A stretch of DNA of 64,000 bases from Neisseria sp. MVDL19-042950 (lineage in GTDB: Bacteria; Pseudomonadota; Gammaproteobacteria; Burkholderiales; Neisseriaceae): assembly GCF_030504625.1 (NCBI RefSeq), contig NZ_JAUKWH010000003.1:62001-126000 (forward strand), in the 5' to 3' direction. This document shows, piece by piece, positions 9,666-18,612 of the stretch. The notes under the pieces are model-generated. The model searched no databases. It was given only the letters and a program-made list of their open reading frames with translations, and had not been told where the DNA came from. A program made the position numbers and the translations under genes. How positions within the stretch are numbered: position 1 is the first letter of the stretch; each line of letters starts with the position of its first letter.

Positions 9666-9862
9666 CGCATATCCGCCGCATATTGTGCCAAGCAGCCGAA
9701 TGAAAACCGGCTGAAACTCAAAATAACGTATCATTCGGCCATAATCTGCCGCTTTTCGATTTGACTTATATTAAACAGGCATTAAACAGACAAAAAACTT
9801 TCACATTATCTGTATCTTTTGGTTTATCCTAAGCGGAATTTTCTAATCGGAGGAATCAGCTT

Positions 9863-11047
9863 ATGAATTTTCACAGCGACATCATCATCGTCGGCGCAGG
9901 CCCTGCCGGATTAAGTTTTGCCGCGGCATTGGCAAACAGCGGGCTGAGCATCACAATAATCGAAAAAAGCCCGTTGGAATCACTGCAAAACCCCGCATAC
10001 GACGGCCGCGAAATCGCGCTTACCCATCCGTCGAAAGCCATCATGCAGCAGCTCGGCATGTGGCAGCTTATTCCCGAAAACGAAATCTACCCGCTGCGCG
10101 ATGCCAAAGTATTGAACGGGCAGTCTTCCTACCAACTGCACTTCCCGCAACCCACCGAAGCCCGCGGCAAACCCGCCGACTGCTTGGGCTATCTGGTTTC
10201 CAACCACAACATCCGCAAGGCCGCCTATGATGTGGTCTGCAAACTGGATAACGTTTCGATCGAGTGCGGCAGCGGTGTGAAAGACGTTCGAACCGGCCCC
10301 GAACAAGCCGAAGTGGTTTTGGAAAACGGCGAAACCCTAACCGCCCGCCTGCTGGTTGCCGCCGACAGCCGTTTTTCACAAACGCGCCGCCAGCTCGGTA
10401 TCGCTTCCGACATGCACGATTACAGCCGAACCATGTTCGTCTGCCGCATGAAACACACCCTTTCCAACCACCATACCGCCTACGAATGCTTCCACTACGG
10501 CCGCACCATCGCCCTGCTGCCGCTGGAAGAGCATTTAACCAACACCGTGCTCACGGTAGACAGCGACCAAGCGGCGAGCATTCAAAACCTCAGTCCGGAA
10601 GAACTCGCCGCCAGCGTTAAAAAACAACTGGGCGGCCGTTTGGGGGATATGGAACTGGTGAGCACCATCCACTGCTACCCGTTGGTCGGCATGCATGCCC
10701 AACGTTTTTACGGCACCCGCAGCGCGTTGATCGGCGATGCCGCCGTAGGCATGCACCCCGTTACCGCCCACGGCTTCAACCTCGGCCTTTCCAGCGCCGA
10801 CATTTTGGCCAAACTGGTGTCGGAGGCGGCCAAACAAAGCAAAGACATCGGAGCCGCTTCGCTGCTTTCGCAATACGACAGCAAACATATGCTCCAGTCG
10901 TGCCCGCTTTATCACGGCACCAATATGCTGCTGAAGCTGTTTACCAACGAAACCCCGCCCGCCAAACTGCTGCGCGGTTTGGTTCTGCGCGTGAGCAACA
11001 ACCTGCCGCCGCTCAAAAAACTGATTACCCACCAGCTAACCGGCTGA
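9863..11047 (+). CDS. ubiM: FAD-dependent ubiquinone hydroxylase, UbiM type
   Basis: The 394-residue flavoprotein monooxygenase has the FAD GxGxxG motif (IIIVGAGPAGLSFA, residues 7-20), the DG-like motif (LLVAADSRFSQTR near residue 165) and the GD motif ALIGDAAVGMHPVTAHGFNLGL near residue 288. It belongs to the UbiH/UbiF/Coq6 family. In Neisseria the enzyme of this type is called UbiM and hydroxylates the ubiquinone ring. An RBS (GGAGG, 9850-9854) precedes the ATG. It is a single gene ending at a hairpin shared with the convergent lipid operon. Confidence 0.88.
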   Translation: MNFHSDIIIVGAGPAGLSFAAALANSGLSITIIEKSPLESLQNPAYDGREIALTHPSKAIMQQLGMWQLIPENEIYPLRDAKVLNGQSSYQLHFPQPTEARGKPADCLGYLVSNHNIRKAAYDVVCKLDNVSIECGSGVKDVRTGPEQAEVVLENGETLTARLLVAADSRFSQTRRQLGIASDMHDYSRTMFVCRMKHTLSNHHTAYECFHYGRTIALLPLEEHLTNTVLTVDSDQAASIQNLSPEELAASVKKQLGGRLGDMELVSTIHCYPLVGMHAQRFYGTRSALIGDAAVGMHPVTAHGFNLGLSSADILAKLVSEAAKQSKDIGAASLLSQYDSKHMLQSCPLYHGTNMLLKLFTNETPPAKLLRGLVLRVSNNLPPLKKLITHQLTG

Positions 11048-11068
11048 TAATGGAAGAAAGGTTTTAAA

Positions 11069-11102
11069 AAGGCCGTCTGAAAAGAATTTTTCAGACGGCC
11101 TT
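11069..11102. terminator. Bidirectional terminator of paired uptake sequences
   Basis: A 15-bp stem with a 4-nt loop (GAAT) lies between convergent ubiM and the end of the lipid operon, with A and T runs on either side. Confidence 0.85.
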
Positions 11103-11121
11103 CTTGTTTATTTATACCTGC

Positions 11122-12093
11122 CTACCCGTGCCAAAAATAACGCACGATATGGAAAAACACCGGCGCGGCGAAACAGACCGAATCCACCCGATCCAACATA
11201 CCGCCGTGGCCCTGAATCATATTGCCCCAGTCTTTCACACCGTAATCGCGTTTGATGGCCGACATCACCAAACCGCCGAAAAAGCCCATCAAACAAAGTA
11301 CCAGCCCGATCAAGGCCGCCTGAACCGGTGAAAACGGCGTAATCGGCGACATCAGTACCGCCACCAGCACGGCCGAAGCAATGCCGCCCACCGTGCCGGC
11401 CACGGTTTTGGACGGCGACAACGACGGCATGATTTTGCGTTTGCCGATGGTTTTGCCCCATACGTATTGCAGCACGTCGCTCGACTGCACCACCGCAATC
11501 ATAAAAATCAACAGCAGCACATTCTGCTCATGCGGAAAATCATCCAAGTGCAGGCTCATCAGCGCCGGCACGTGCGACAGACAGAAAATCGAAATCATCG
11601 CCGCCCACTGCGTTTTGGCGGTGCGCTCCAAAAACTGTTCGGTTTTACCGCTCAGGCTGGCGATGATCGGCAGCAGCAGAAAACCGTAAACCGGAATGAA
11701 AATGGAAAACATGCCGTACCACTCGGTGAGCACGAAATAATATTGCACCGGCAGCAGCAGGTAGAAACACGTTACCATCACTTTGTAATCGCTGCGGCGT
11801 TGGTAAACCAACGTGAGAAACTCGCGCAAAGCGGCGAAGGAAATCAGGAAAAACAGAATCACCGTGCCGGTTTTGCCGAACCAAAAAGCCAGCAGCAGCA
11901 CGATGGTCATGATCCACCACGCATAAACGCGGGCGTTCAGGTTGGCGATAGTCGGATTATCTGCACCTTTTTTACGCTTCAGCCATTGCCCGATCACACC
12001 GGCCAAGACCAAAACGGCAAAAATCACCATGAAAATATAACCGGCCTGCGGCGGGATGGCGTGCGTGGAAACGGTGGAAACAAACGGATTCAT
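11122..12093 (-). CDS. Phosphatidate cytidylyltransferase-like membrane protein (YnbB/CdsA family)
   Basis: The 323-residue protein has about eight membrane segments and the family signature near its C-terminus: SAIKRDYGVKD then GHGGMLDRVDS. CdsA-type enzymes make CDP-diacylglycerol from phosphatidate and CTP at the inner membrane. It is the last gene of a leftward operon and overlaps the acyltransferase by 4 bp. Because an ordinary cdsA normally sits with the outer-membrane biogenesis genes, this is probably a second, specialized copy like E. coli YnbB. Its product would feed the CDP-alcohol transferase at 16378. Confidence 0.85.
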   Translation of the reverse strand: MNPFVSTVSTHAIPPQAGYIFMVIFAVLVLAGVIGQWLKRKKGADNPTIANLNARVYAWWIMTIVLLLAFWFGKTGTVILFFLISFAALREFLTLVYQRRSDYKVMVTCFYLLLPVQYYFVLTEWYGMFSIFIPVYGFLLLPIIASLSGKTEQFLERTAKTQWAAMISIFCLSHVPALMSLHLDDFPHEQNVLLLIFMIAVVQSSDVLQYVWGKTIGKRKIMPSLSPSKTVAGTVGGIASAVLVAVLMSPITPFSPVQAALIGLVLCLMGFFGGLVMSAIKRDYGVKDWGNMIQGHGGMLDRVDSVCFAAPVFFHIVRYFWHG

Positions 12094-12776
12094 GCTGCGT
12101 TCTCCTGATTATCGTGAAACAAGGCTTGTTGTTGTTTTTCAGACGGCGCAAGCGCCAATAATGCGGCACGGGTGCGCAGCAGAAATGCCTCTTTGCCTTC
12201 GTTTTCCTGCAAGGCGATTTCTTCGCCGATGTTCACATCGCACAATAACGGCACCGGCAGAAACGTGCCTTTCGGCAGCACATGGTTGATGTTGTCGATC
12301 CACATCGGCACGAGACGGACATCGGGATTTTCGCGCGCCAGATGATAGATGCCGCTTTTGAACGGCAGCAGCACGGTATCGTCGTCGGTATTGCGAGTGC
12401 CTTCGGGGAAAATAATCAGCGAATCGCCGTTTTGCAGCGCGGCAGACATCTGCCCCGTTACTGTGCGCGGGTCGCTGCCGTCGCGGTCGATCAACAACGC
12501 ATTGAACACGTTTTGGATAATAAAGCGTTTGATCTTGCCGCCCAACCAGTAATCGGCTCCGGCAACCGGCCGCACGCATGCCCGCCAGCGGCGTGGCAGT
12601 GAAATCCACACCAGCACAAAATCGCCGTGGCTGCTGTGGTTGGCGTAATACACTTTTTTAGCGGGAGAAAATTTGAGGCTGTTCGCCGCTTTGGGACGCA
12701 CGCCGGTGATAAAAGACACAAATAGGCACAACGCTTGGTCGGTCAGCCAAGCGAGCTTTTTCTTGAAAAATTCCAT
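12090..12776 (-). CDS. PlsC-like 1-acylglycerol-3-phosphate acyltransferase
   Basis: The 228-residue protein has the acyltransferase motif I NHSSHGDFVLVW (the usual H-x4-D spacing in HSSHGD) at about residue 46, and motif III FPEGTRNTDDD near residue 123. Such enzymes acylate lysophosphatidate or similar lipids at the membrane. It overlaps the downstream cytidylyltransferase by 4 bp (ATGA-type), so the two are translationally coupled and probably act in sequence. E. coli ynbABCD has no such member, so it is an addition in this operon. Confidence 0.85.
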   Translation of the reverse strand: MEFFKKKLAWLTDQALCLFVSFITGVRPKAANSLKFSPAKKVYYANHSSHGDFVLVWISLPRRWRACVRPVAGADYWLGGKIKRFIIQNVFNALLIDRDGSDPRTVTGQMSAALQNGDSLIIFPEGTRNTDDDTVLLPFKSGIYHLARENPDVRLVPMWIDNINHVLPKGTFLPVPLLCDVNIGEEIALQENEGKEAFLLRTRAALLALAPSEKQQQALFHDNQENAA

Positions 12777-12865
12777 CGCGTTTTCCTGCTTTAGTATAAA
12801 AATCGAATTTTGTTTTATGGCCGGAGGCGGCAGGCAAAACTGCCCTGCCTACGCTGTTGCCGAAG

Positions 12866-13258
12866 CTACCGATAGATAATCTGTACCGCCAATATACCGC
12901 ATTGCACGGCGGTTAAGCAGATACTTTTTTTCAATAATTTCAACGCTCCCAAACAACGTTGCGGCATCTCGGCCGCGTTTGCCGCACGCCCGAGCCCCAG
13001 TACCGCGCGGCATTCGTCGAAATTTTCGGGTTTCAGACGGCCTGAAGCAAAGTCGGCAAACAGGCGGCGGTCGAAATCCATACGCAGATGCAGATAAACC
13101 AACACTGCAAACAGCAACACCTGCACCGCGCTCAAATAGCCGCCGTTCCAGATTGCCGAAGCGAACAGCAAAACATTCCCCACCGCCGCATAGCGCGTGC
13201 TTGCCAGCAAATGGGCGGTGGTTTGCGCCAAAGCATACCGTGTATTTTCCGCCATCAA
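12866..13258 (-). CDS. Small membrane protein of the lipid operon, unknown
   Basis: I do not recognise this 130-residue protein. It has two hydrophobic segments (YAAVGNVLLFASAIWNGG and VQVLLFAVLVYLHLRM), then a soluble stretch containing LGLGRAANAAEMPQRC, and a final hydrophobic segment (KKSICLTAVQCGILAVQII). It overlaps the upstream phosphatase gene by 4 bp, so it is coupled to it. Its place suggests an accessory subunit of the lipid pathway. Confidence 0.7.
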   Translation of the reverse strand: MMAENTRYALAQTTAHLLASTRYAAVGNVLLFASAIWNGGYLSAVQVLLFAVLVYLHLRMDFDRRLFADFASGRLKPENFDECRAVLGLGRAANAAEMPQRCLGALKLLKKSICLTAVQCGILAVQIIYR

Positions 13259-14586
13259 ACCGCTCCGTAAACTGCGCCGTCAGGCAGGGTTTGCAAATCG
13301 ACTGCCGCCAGAACCGCCGCGGCGGTTTCAGACGGCAGCACCATCTTCGGCCTGGCCTGCTTCACAACGGCTAACGCGCTTTCCAAATCGGCGCAACCGC
13401 CGTATTTCAGCAGCCAAGTCAGCACCACTGCCGCACTGCGCCCGTAGCCCAGCGCACAACACACCAGCACCGGCGCACAGTTCCGTTCAATCAGCTTGTT
13501 CAGCACATCCGCCGCCCGGGCCAAATTCGCGGCGGGTGGCGGCACCATGTCCAGCATGGGCAGGGAAACATAGTTTTCAGACGGCCTCTTAACAGGCAGT
13601 TCGGCGCACACATCTAAGGCCGTCTGAAAATTATTGAGCGCAAGCATGCTGCCGATATGCACTTTGCCCCGCACCACTTCCGCACTTAACGGCTGCCCGC
13701 GCAGCCACAGCAGCATGTTCAGATAAGCACCGACACGGTGCGGCAACAGCAGCAAAGCCGCCGCCAAAGTATGCCTGCCGTTTTCCTGCTTCTGCATGGC
13801 AGTCACACCGAAACGTGCGTAAGCCGCTGCCACCAACAGGCAGGACGCGGCAAGCCAAAGCAGCCACAGCCACGCGCCGCCGAATGCCGACAACGCCGCA
13901 AAAACAAGGGCGAGCAACAGATAAAATCCCGTCCACAAGCGATGCCGTCTGAAAACACGGATACGCGCACGCAAAGGCGATTCGGCCGCTTCGTTCTCCC
14001 GCCACGGCAAAGCCCACAACACCAGCGCGCCGGCCAGCAAACCGGTGGGCACGTCGATGAAATGATGCTGCCACGTGGTCAACACCGATACAGCGATTAA
14101 CGCAAACCAAGCCGCCCAAAGCGCGCGCAAATACCTAGGCAAACGGTACCAATAAAACCGCCCCACAATCAGCACCAAAATAATATGCAGCGACGGCGCT
14201 TGGTTGTACGGCTGGTCAAACGCCGCCAACGAAGCGAACAGGCCGTCTGAAAGCCCGTCCGTCGGCGGTTTTGGCCAAGTAAACTGCAAAGGAAACAGCA
14301 GAAAGCACGTTACCGCCAACGCCTGCGCCGCCAGCAGTTGCGCGATATAGCGGTTTTGCTGGCGCGTATCGGCGCACAGAAAAAACGCCAGCGCATACAG
14401 CACATTGAGCGACCAATACGGCACGATGGTCCACGCCCCAAACGGGATACCGTGCTCCCAAGCAAAAGCGATTTCGGGCACGCCGCTACGTTGTGCGGCA
14501 AACCAGTTGGTAAAACCGTAGGTGGTGTAAAACAACACCCCTACGGCTAAGAGTTTGATTAAAGTGGTTTTAAACGCGGGCTTCAT
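13255..14586 (-). CDS. PAP2-like membrane phosphatase fused to dual-specificity phosphatase (YnbD type)
   Basis: The 443-residue protein joins two domains. Residues 1 to about 270 are a multi-pass membrane PAP2-like domain with PSLHIILVLIVGRFYW and WQHHFIDVPTGLLAG. From about 290 to the end is a cysteine phosphatase domain with the signature C-x5-R (CALGYGR; Cys377, Arg383). This matches E. coli YnbD in architecture. The likely substrates are phospholipid head groups such as a phosphatidyl-alcohol phosphate, by analogy with PgpA/PTPMT-like enzymes; this is inference. It is tightly packed between the hydrolase-methyltransferase and the small membrane protein. Confidence 0.85.
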   Translation of the reverse strand: MKPAFKTTLIKLLAVGVLFYTTYGFTNWFAAQRSGVPEIAFAWEHGIPFGAWTIVPYWSLNVLYALAFFLCADTRQQNRYIAQLLAAQALAVTCFLLFPLQFTWPKPPTDGLSDGLFASLAAFDQPYNQAPSLHIILVLIVGRFYWYRLPRYLRALWAAWFALIAVSVLTTWQHHFIDVPTGLLAGALVLWALPWRENEAAESPLRARIRVFRRHRLWTGFYLLLALVFAALSAFGGAWLWLLWLAASCLLVAAAYARFGVTAMQKQENGRHTLAAALLLLPHRVGAYLNMLLWLRGQPLSAEVVRGKVHIGSMLALNNFQTALDVCAELPVKRPSENYVSLPMLDMVPPPAANLARAADVLNKLIERNCAPVLVCCALGYGRSAAVVLTWLLKYGGCADLESALAVVKQARPKMVLPSETAAAVLAAVDLQTLPDGAVYGAV

Positions 14587-14601
14587 ATTTTCAGACGGCC
14601 T

Positions 14602-16344
14602 CTACGCCTTTACCGCCAAACTCACGGTAAAGATGCCGTCTTCGTCAATCCATTGGTGGATTTTCGTAAAGCCCGCCTGCTCCACCAATTGATCCATTTC
14701 CTGCTGGCTGCGGCGGCGCATCACCCAGTTGGGGCTGCCTTCTTTGTGGCTGGTCAGTGCGCGGGCAATCATTTCGAGCTGCGGATGCCACGGCTGGCCG
14801 GTGTAGATGAGGTAGCCGCCGTATTCGAGTGCGTCGCAGAAGCCTTTGAGCGAGCGCATGATTAAGTCGTTGTCGGAAAACAGTTCGTGCAGGCCGGAGA
14901 CGATGCCGAGCGTGGGGCGTGGGTTGAGATTTTGGTAGTTGGCACGGTCGTAGGCGTTCGCTTCTTCAAAAGTAACGATGTCTTGTAGCTTTCGTTCGGC
15001 AATCAGTTTGCGCCCTGCTTCCACGTTGACGGGGCTGTAATCGCGCAGGCGCACGCCGTCGGGCAGGCTTTCGGCGGTGAGTGCGTCGAGCACATAACGC
15101 CCGTGGCCGGAAGCGATGTCGAGCACATGCACGGGTTTGCCGTGTTCGCGTAGTTCTGCAAAGGCCATCTGAATGGCTTTGCCGATGTTTTCTTTGCGTT
15201 GGCGGATGCCGCGCCAGCCGATGGCGTTGAGATAATATTTGTCGACCGCTTCGCCGAATTTGTTGGTGCCTTGCGGTTGGTTGCGGTACACATAATCGAG
15301 GGTGCTGCCGGAATCGAAACCGGTTTCTTTGCCGATTTTCAAGCCTTCGCTCCAGTTTGCGCCGAGGCCGATCAGCCAGCGTTGCGCCGCCCAGTATGCG
15401 CCGCGCGGGGTGAACGGCGACAGCGGCGTGGCCAGTTCGTCGGCTTCGCGGCGGCTGTCGCTGTGGATATGGGCGCGGGTAACGTCGACGGTTTGCAACG
15501 ATTCGCCGAAACGCTCGCGGATAAAGCGGCGCATTTCGACAAACGCGAGTTCGCGCTTTTCTTCGCCGAGGGTGTCGTGATAAAAGCCGCTGAAAATGTG
15601 GCGTTCTTTAATGTGGCTGCCGAGGCGGTTGTAGAAATCGTGCTGCGGTTTGTGATGCACCACCCAATCGCTGCCAGACACCAACAACTGTATCGGCGTA
15701 GTGATGGCTTGAGCATCGGCCACCACGCGCTCGGCGGCATCGTACAAACCCAACAGGATACGCACGGAAATGGCGCGGGCGATCAGCGGGTCGTTGTCGT
15801 AGCTGGTTTGGCGTTCTTTGTTGTGGGTCAGGTAGTGTGATTTAACATAACTGTTCACAAAGAAATTGCCGCGCCATTTCTGCATCAGTTTCAAGCCGGT
15901 GCGGGCAAACGGCACATACAGTTTTACCTTGAACGCGGGCGAGGCCAACACGGCGCAGCGGATTTTCGGGGCGTAATCATGCAGCCATGCCGACACCAGC
16001 ATGGCACCGACGCTTTGGGCGATAACGGCGATGTTTTCCGGTTTAATGCCGTATTCGCGCCCGATGTGCTGCACGAAATCCTGAATGTCGGCCACCGACG
16101 TGCCCAAACTTGGGCTGTCGCCGCGTTCGCCCGGGCTGTGGCCGTGGCCGCGTGCGTCCCAAGCGAAATAGGCGAAATCGTCGAAGCCGAGTTCGTCGGC
16201 CACAAACATCATGCGGCCGGAGTGTTCGTGCCCGCGGTGGAACAAGATGACGGCTTTATCGTTGCTGCCGTCCTGTGCGGGGCGGTAGCGGTAGAAAAGT
16301 TTGGTGCCGTCGGCGGTAGTAAATGTTTTTTGTTGTTCTTGCAT
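14602..16344 (-). CDS. Alpha/beta hydrolase fused to SAM-dependent methyltransferase (YnbC type)
   Basis: The 580-residue protein has an N-terminal alpha/beta hydrolase (about 1-290). It carries HRGHEHSGR, AWDARGHGHSPGERG and the nucleophile motif AQSVGAM (Ser111). The C-terminal class I methyltransferase (about 330-580) has motif I VLDIASGHGRYVLDAL. The same unusual fusion occurs in E. coli YnbC. The hydrolase half resembles monoglyceride lipases. The protein is predicted soluble or membrane-peripheral. It lies 33 bp after the CDP-alcohol transferase and 15 bp before the phosphatase gene, so it is part of the same transcript. Confidence 0.85.
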   Translation of the reverse strand: MQEQQKTFTTADGTKLFYRYRPAQDGSNDKAVILFHRGHEHSGRMMFVADELGFDDFAYFAWDARGHGHSPGERGDSPSLGTSVADIQDFVQHIGREYGIKPENIAVIAQSVGAMLVSAWLHDYAPKIRCAVLASPAFKVKLYVPFARTGLKLMQKWRGNFFVNSYVKSHYLTHNKERQTSYDNDPLIARAISVRILLGLYDAAERVVADAQAITTPIQLLVSGSDWVVHHKPQHDFYNRLGSHIKERHIFSGFYHDTLGEEKRELAFVEMRRFIRERFGESLQTVDVTRAHIHSDSRREADELATPLSPFTPRGAYWAAQRWLIGLGANWSEGLKIGKETGFDSGSTLDYVYRNQPQGTNKFGEAVDKYYLNAIGWRGIRQRKENIGKAIQMAFAELREHGKPVHVLDIASGHGRYVLDALTAESLPDGVRLRDYSPVNVEAGRKLIAERKLQDIVTFEEANAYDRANYQNLNPRPTLGIVSGLHELFSDNDLIMRSLKGFCDALEYGGYLIYTGQPWHPQLEMIARALTSHKEGSPNWVMRRRSQQEMDQLVEQAGFTKIHQWIDEDGIFTVSLAVKA

Positions 16345-16377
16345 GATGTTTCCTTACTCAAATAAGGGATAAGTTTT

Positions 16378-16980
16378 TCAGACGGCCTCTTGCAAGCCGT
16401 TACGGATACGCCGCACGCAGGTATAAACCAGCAATGCAGCCAACAGCCACATACCCCACTCCAGCCATTGCGGAAGGCCGTCTGAAAGCGCATACCACAA
16501 GCCCAAAGTGCCGAACAAAAACGCGCGGTCGCTTTTACCCACCGGCCCGTCGTAACGGCGGCCGTTGCCATGCACCTGACCGAGCACGCCGCACAATTCG
16601 CTCATTGCCGCCAACCAGATAAACAAGCCGATCTGCACACCGCTAAACGGAGCGATAAACGCAAACGGCAGATAAAGCGCGGCATCGGCGGCCACATCGG
16701 TCACTTCGTTCAGATAACCGCCCAGTTTCGACTGCTGGCCGAACTCACGCGCCAGCATGCCGTCGACCGCATTCAAGGCCATGCGCACAAACAACCACAC
16801 CGGCAGCAGCCAAAACCATGCCGGCGTATCGGCAAAAACACTCAGCCACACGCCGAGCGCAATCGAAACCGCACAGGCAAACAGCGTTACCTGATTGGCG
16901 GTAACACCCCGCACATACAAGATTCGCACCAGCGGGCGCAACAGATTTTGAAATTTGGGTTTGAGGGCGTAGATGCTCAT
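16378..16980 (-). CDS. CDP-alcohol phosphatidyltransferase family protein (YnbA type)
   Basis: The 200-residue protein has about six membrane segments and the CDP-alcohol motif starting D73-G74-x2-A77-R78, then G87. The next position, normally Asp, is Asn91, and the catalytic Asp95 is kept. PgsA at 38376 in this same window has the standard four Asp, so the change is real. As I recall it, E. coli YnbA also has Asn there. The enzyme would swap CMP of CDP-diacylglycerol for an alcohol at the inner membrane. It is the first gene of the operon and probably sets the lipid product, which is unknown. Confidence 0.87.
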   Translation of the reverse strand: MSIYALKPKFQNLLRPLVRILYVRGVTANQVTLFACAVSIALGVWLSVFADTPAWFWLLPVWLFVRMALNAVDGMLAREFGQQSKLGGYLNEVTDVAADAALYLPFAFIAPFSGVQIGLFIWLAAMSELCGVLGQVHGNGRRYDGPVGKSDRAFLFGTLGLWYALSDGLPQWLEWGMWLLAALLVYTCVRRIRNGLQEAV

Positions 16981-17216
16981 AGAAAAATGAAGAAGATTAA
17001 AGAGTTAAGAGACCACCTAAAAAACTTAACAATATGTTATCATTTTCAAACAAAGATATTCCAGACTACACTCCCAACGGTATATTTCTATGACTGCGGG
17101 GTAATGCCAATCTTTAAATCATAAAAAAACAAAAGCTGTTTTTCCCGCCAAAGCCTGCCCGAACCGCTCGCTTCCCTTTTGCAGTCGCAACAAAAACAGC
17201 CTGTACCTGCGTTAAA

Positions 17217-17249
17217 AACAAAAAAGTGCCGGATATTTCTATCCGGCAC
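17217..17249 (-). terminator. Intrinsic terminator of the autotransporter gene
   Basis: An 11-bp perfect stem (17224-17234 with 17239-17249, loop TTTC) is followed in the leftward direction by a T-run. It lies 32 bp beyond the adhesin stop codon. The rest of 16981-17280 contains the start region of the lipid operon and no gene. Confidence 0.88.
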
Positions 17250-17280
17250 TATCGGCATATCGACATTTGATGAATTCAGA

Positions 17281-18177
17281 TTACCACTCGAAATTCACAC
17301 CTACGTTGTAAGACCCGCTACCACCTTTTTTGGTATTGAACGCCGCACCCGCTTTGGTAGCGAAGTGTTCGTTAAAGCGGAAACCGGTACCCACGGCAAC
17401 GGCAGTTTCAGAGCCGTATCCGCCTACGGCAGCAGAAACGTTCAATTTGCCTACGTTATAAGGTTGGAACAACCCGCCCAAGGCAGCTTGCGAAGCCAAA
17501 CCGCGGCGTATTTCTTTATCAAGCTGTTGGATTTTGGCAGCATTTTGTGCCGTTTTCGCTTCAACACGGTCAATCGCGTTTGCATTTCTCCTAACACCGC
17601 CATCAAGCTGTCTTATGGCTACCGTATTGTCATTAATTTTTTCGTTCTGAACCCTATCTGCCTCTTTAAGCTGAGCAGCCTCCTCTTTATTAGCCTTTAT
17701 ATCCTTCGCAAAACTGCCGCTGTTTATGCTTAAAATTTCCAATATTAAATTACGTTCGTTATATTGCTTTTGAAGATCGGCGATACCTTTCTCATTTTGT
17801 GTCGTCCTTGTTTCAACACTTCCCAATCGTGTATCAGCAGCTTTTTTGTTAGCGGCAATATCCGCTGTATTTTTATCGATTTGCTCTACTTTTTTCGGAT
17901 CAACGCCTTTACCCAAAGAAATTCGTTTAATGGCTTCAGCATTTCTCGTAATACCGCCATTAAGCTGATTTATGGCCGTCGTATTGTCGCTAATTTTTTC
18001 GTTCTGAACCCTATCTGCCTGTTTAAGCTGCATAATATCACTTGCATTTTTCTTAATACGAGCATCAAAATCATTCGATTGATTATTCTGCCCCATCGCA
18101 TAAGCCTGTCCTGCAAAAACAGTGAATACTGCTGCCGCAGTTAATGAAAGCAAAGTACTCAAAGATTGTTTTTTCAT
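17281..18177 (-). CDS. Short trimeric autotransporter adhesin with YadA-like anchor
   Basis: The 298-residue protein has a signal peptide (cleavage probably after GQAYA, residue 27). A coiled-coil stalk follows (about 35-225) with two related segments ([18 protein letters not shown] and [18 protein letters not shown], each followed by QLxGGxxRNAxAI). The C-terminal YadA anchor of about 75 residues starts near [17 protein letters not shown] and ends in FEW. Trimers form a 12-strand outer-membrane pore with the stalk outside. No globular head is visible, so it is shorter than NadA or NhhA. It may be a minimal stalk adhesin. It is monocistronic. Confidence 0.9.
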   Translation of the reverse strand: MKKQSLSTLLSLTAAAVFTVFAGQAYAMGQNNQSNDFDARIKKNASDIMQLKQADRVQNEKISDNTTAINQLNGGITRNAEAIKRISLGKGVDPKKVEQIDKNTADIAANKKAADTRLGSVETRTTQNEKGIADLQKQYNERNLILEILSINSGSFAKDIKANKEEAAQLKEADRVQNEKINDNTVAIRQLDGGVRRNANAIDRVEAKTAQNAAKIQQLDKEIRRGLASQAALGGLFQPYNVGKLNVSAAVGGYGSETAVAVGTGFRFNEHFATKAGAAFNTKKGGSGSYNVGVNFEW

Positions 18178-18545
18178 TTTAATATTCCTTCAGATTGACT
18201 AGAAAAAAACGGATGCCGGCGGGCATTACTGCATAGTTGTGAGCAGACGTAAAACTACCGGTAAACGATCTCCCCGGATACCACCGCCTATTGCATAGCC
18301 AAATGACGTAGAAATAAAAAAATTCTTACTAATATTTTAGATAAAATATGTTAATATTTGAAATATGTTACTTACAATGGAACTAAAATTCCCATACTAA
18401 ACAATCCATTAATTATCACTCTAAATATTAAAACACAATTTTCCATCCTGCTTTGCCAACATACCGAGGCCGTCTGAAAGCGAAGTGCCGTCGGTTTAAC
18501 CTAAACGGCAGTCTTCACATTCAGACGGCCTCAAACCTTTTCGTG
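18178..18545. other. AT-rich intergenic region between adhesin and queC
   Basis: No gene is visible. The left part, upstream of the adhesin, is AT-rich (18310-18450) and probably holds its promoter; no tandem repeat typical of phase variation is present. An inverted pair of uptake sequences (18469-18480 and 18520-18532) encloses a second stem (GTGCCGT..ACGGCA). Confidence 0.6.
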
Positions 18546-18551
18546 TATAAT
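18546..18551 (+). promoter_or_regulatory. -10 element of queC promoter
   Basis: TATAAT sits 18 bp before the riboswitch stem. No good -35 box is seen 16-18 bp upstream (the uptake sequence is there), so an extended or activated promoter is possible. Confidence 0.5.
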
Positions 18552-18568
18552 TTCCGGTTTCTTTTCAA

Positions 18569-18607
18569 CGCGGTTCGAAATCCTCCCGCGATACCAAAAC
18601 TAGGAAC
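18569..18607 (+). promoter_or_regulatory. Probable preQ1-I riboswitch controlling queC
   Basis: Stem P1 is CGCGG (18569-18573) with CCGCG (18586-18590). The loop TTCGAAATCCTC holds TCCT (18581-18584), which pairs with AGGA (18602-18605) in the A-rich tail ATACCAAAACTAGGA, giving an H-type pseudoknot. The tail AAAACTAGGA matches the end of the preQ1-I consensus. AGGA is also the ribosome-binding site, 7 bp before the queC ATG, so preQ1 binding should block translation. The layout and the queuosine genes that follow agree with this known class. Confidence 0.82.
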
Positions 18608-18612
18608 TTTAA

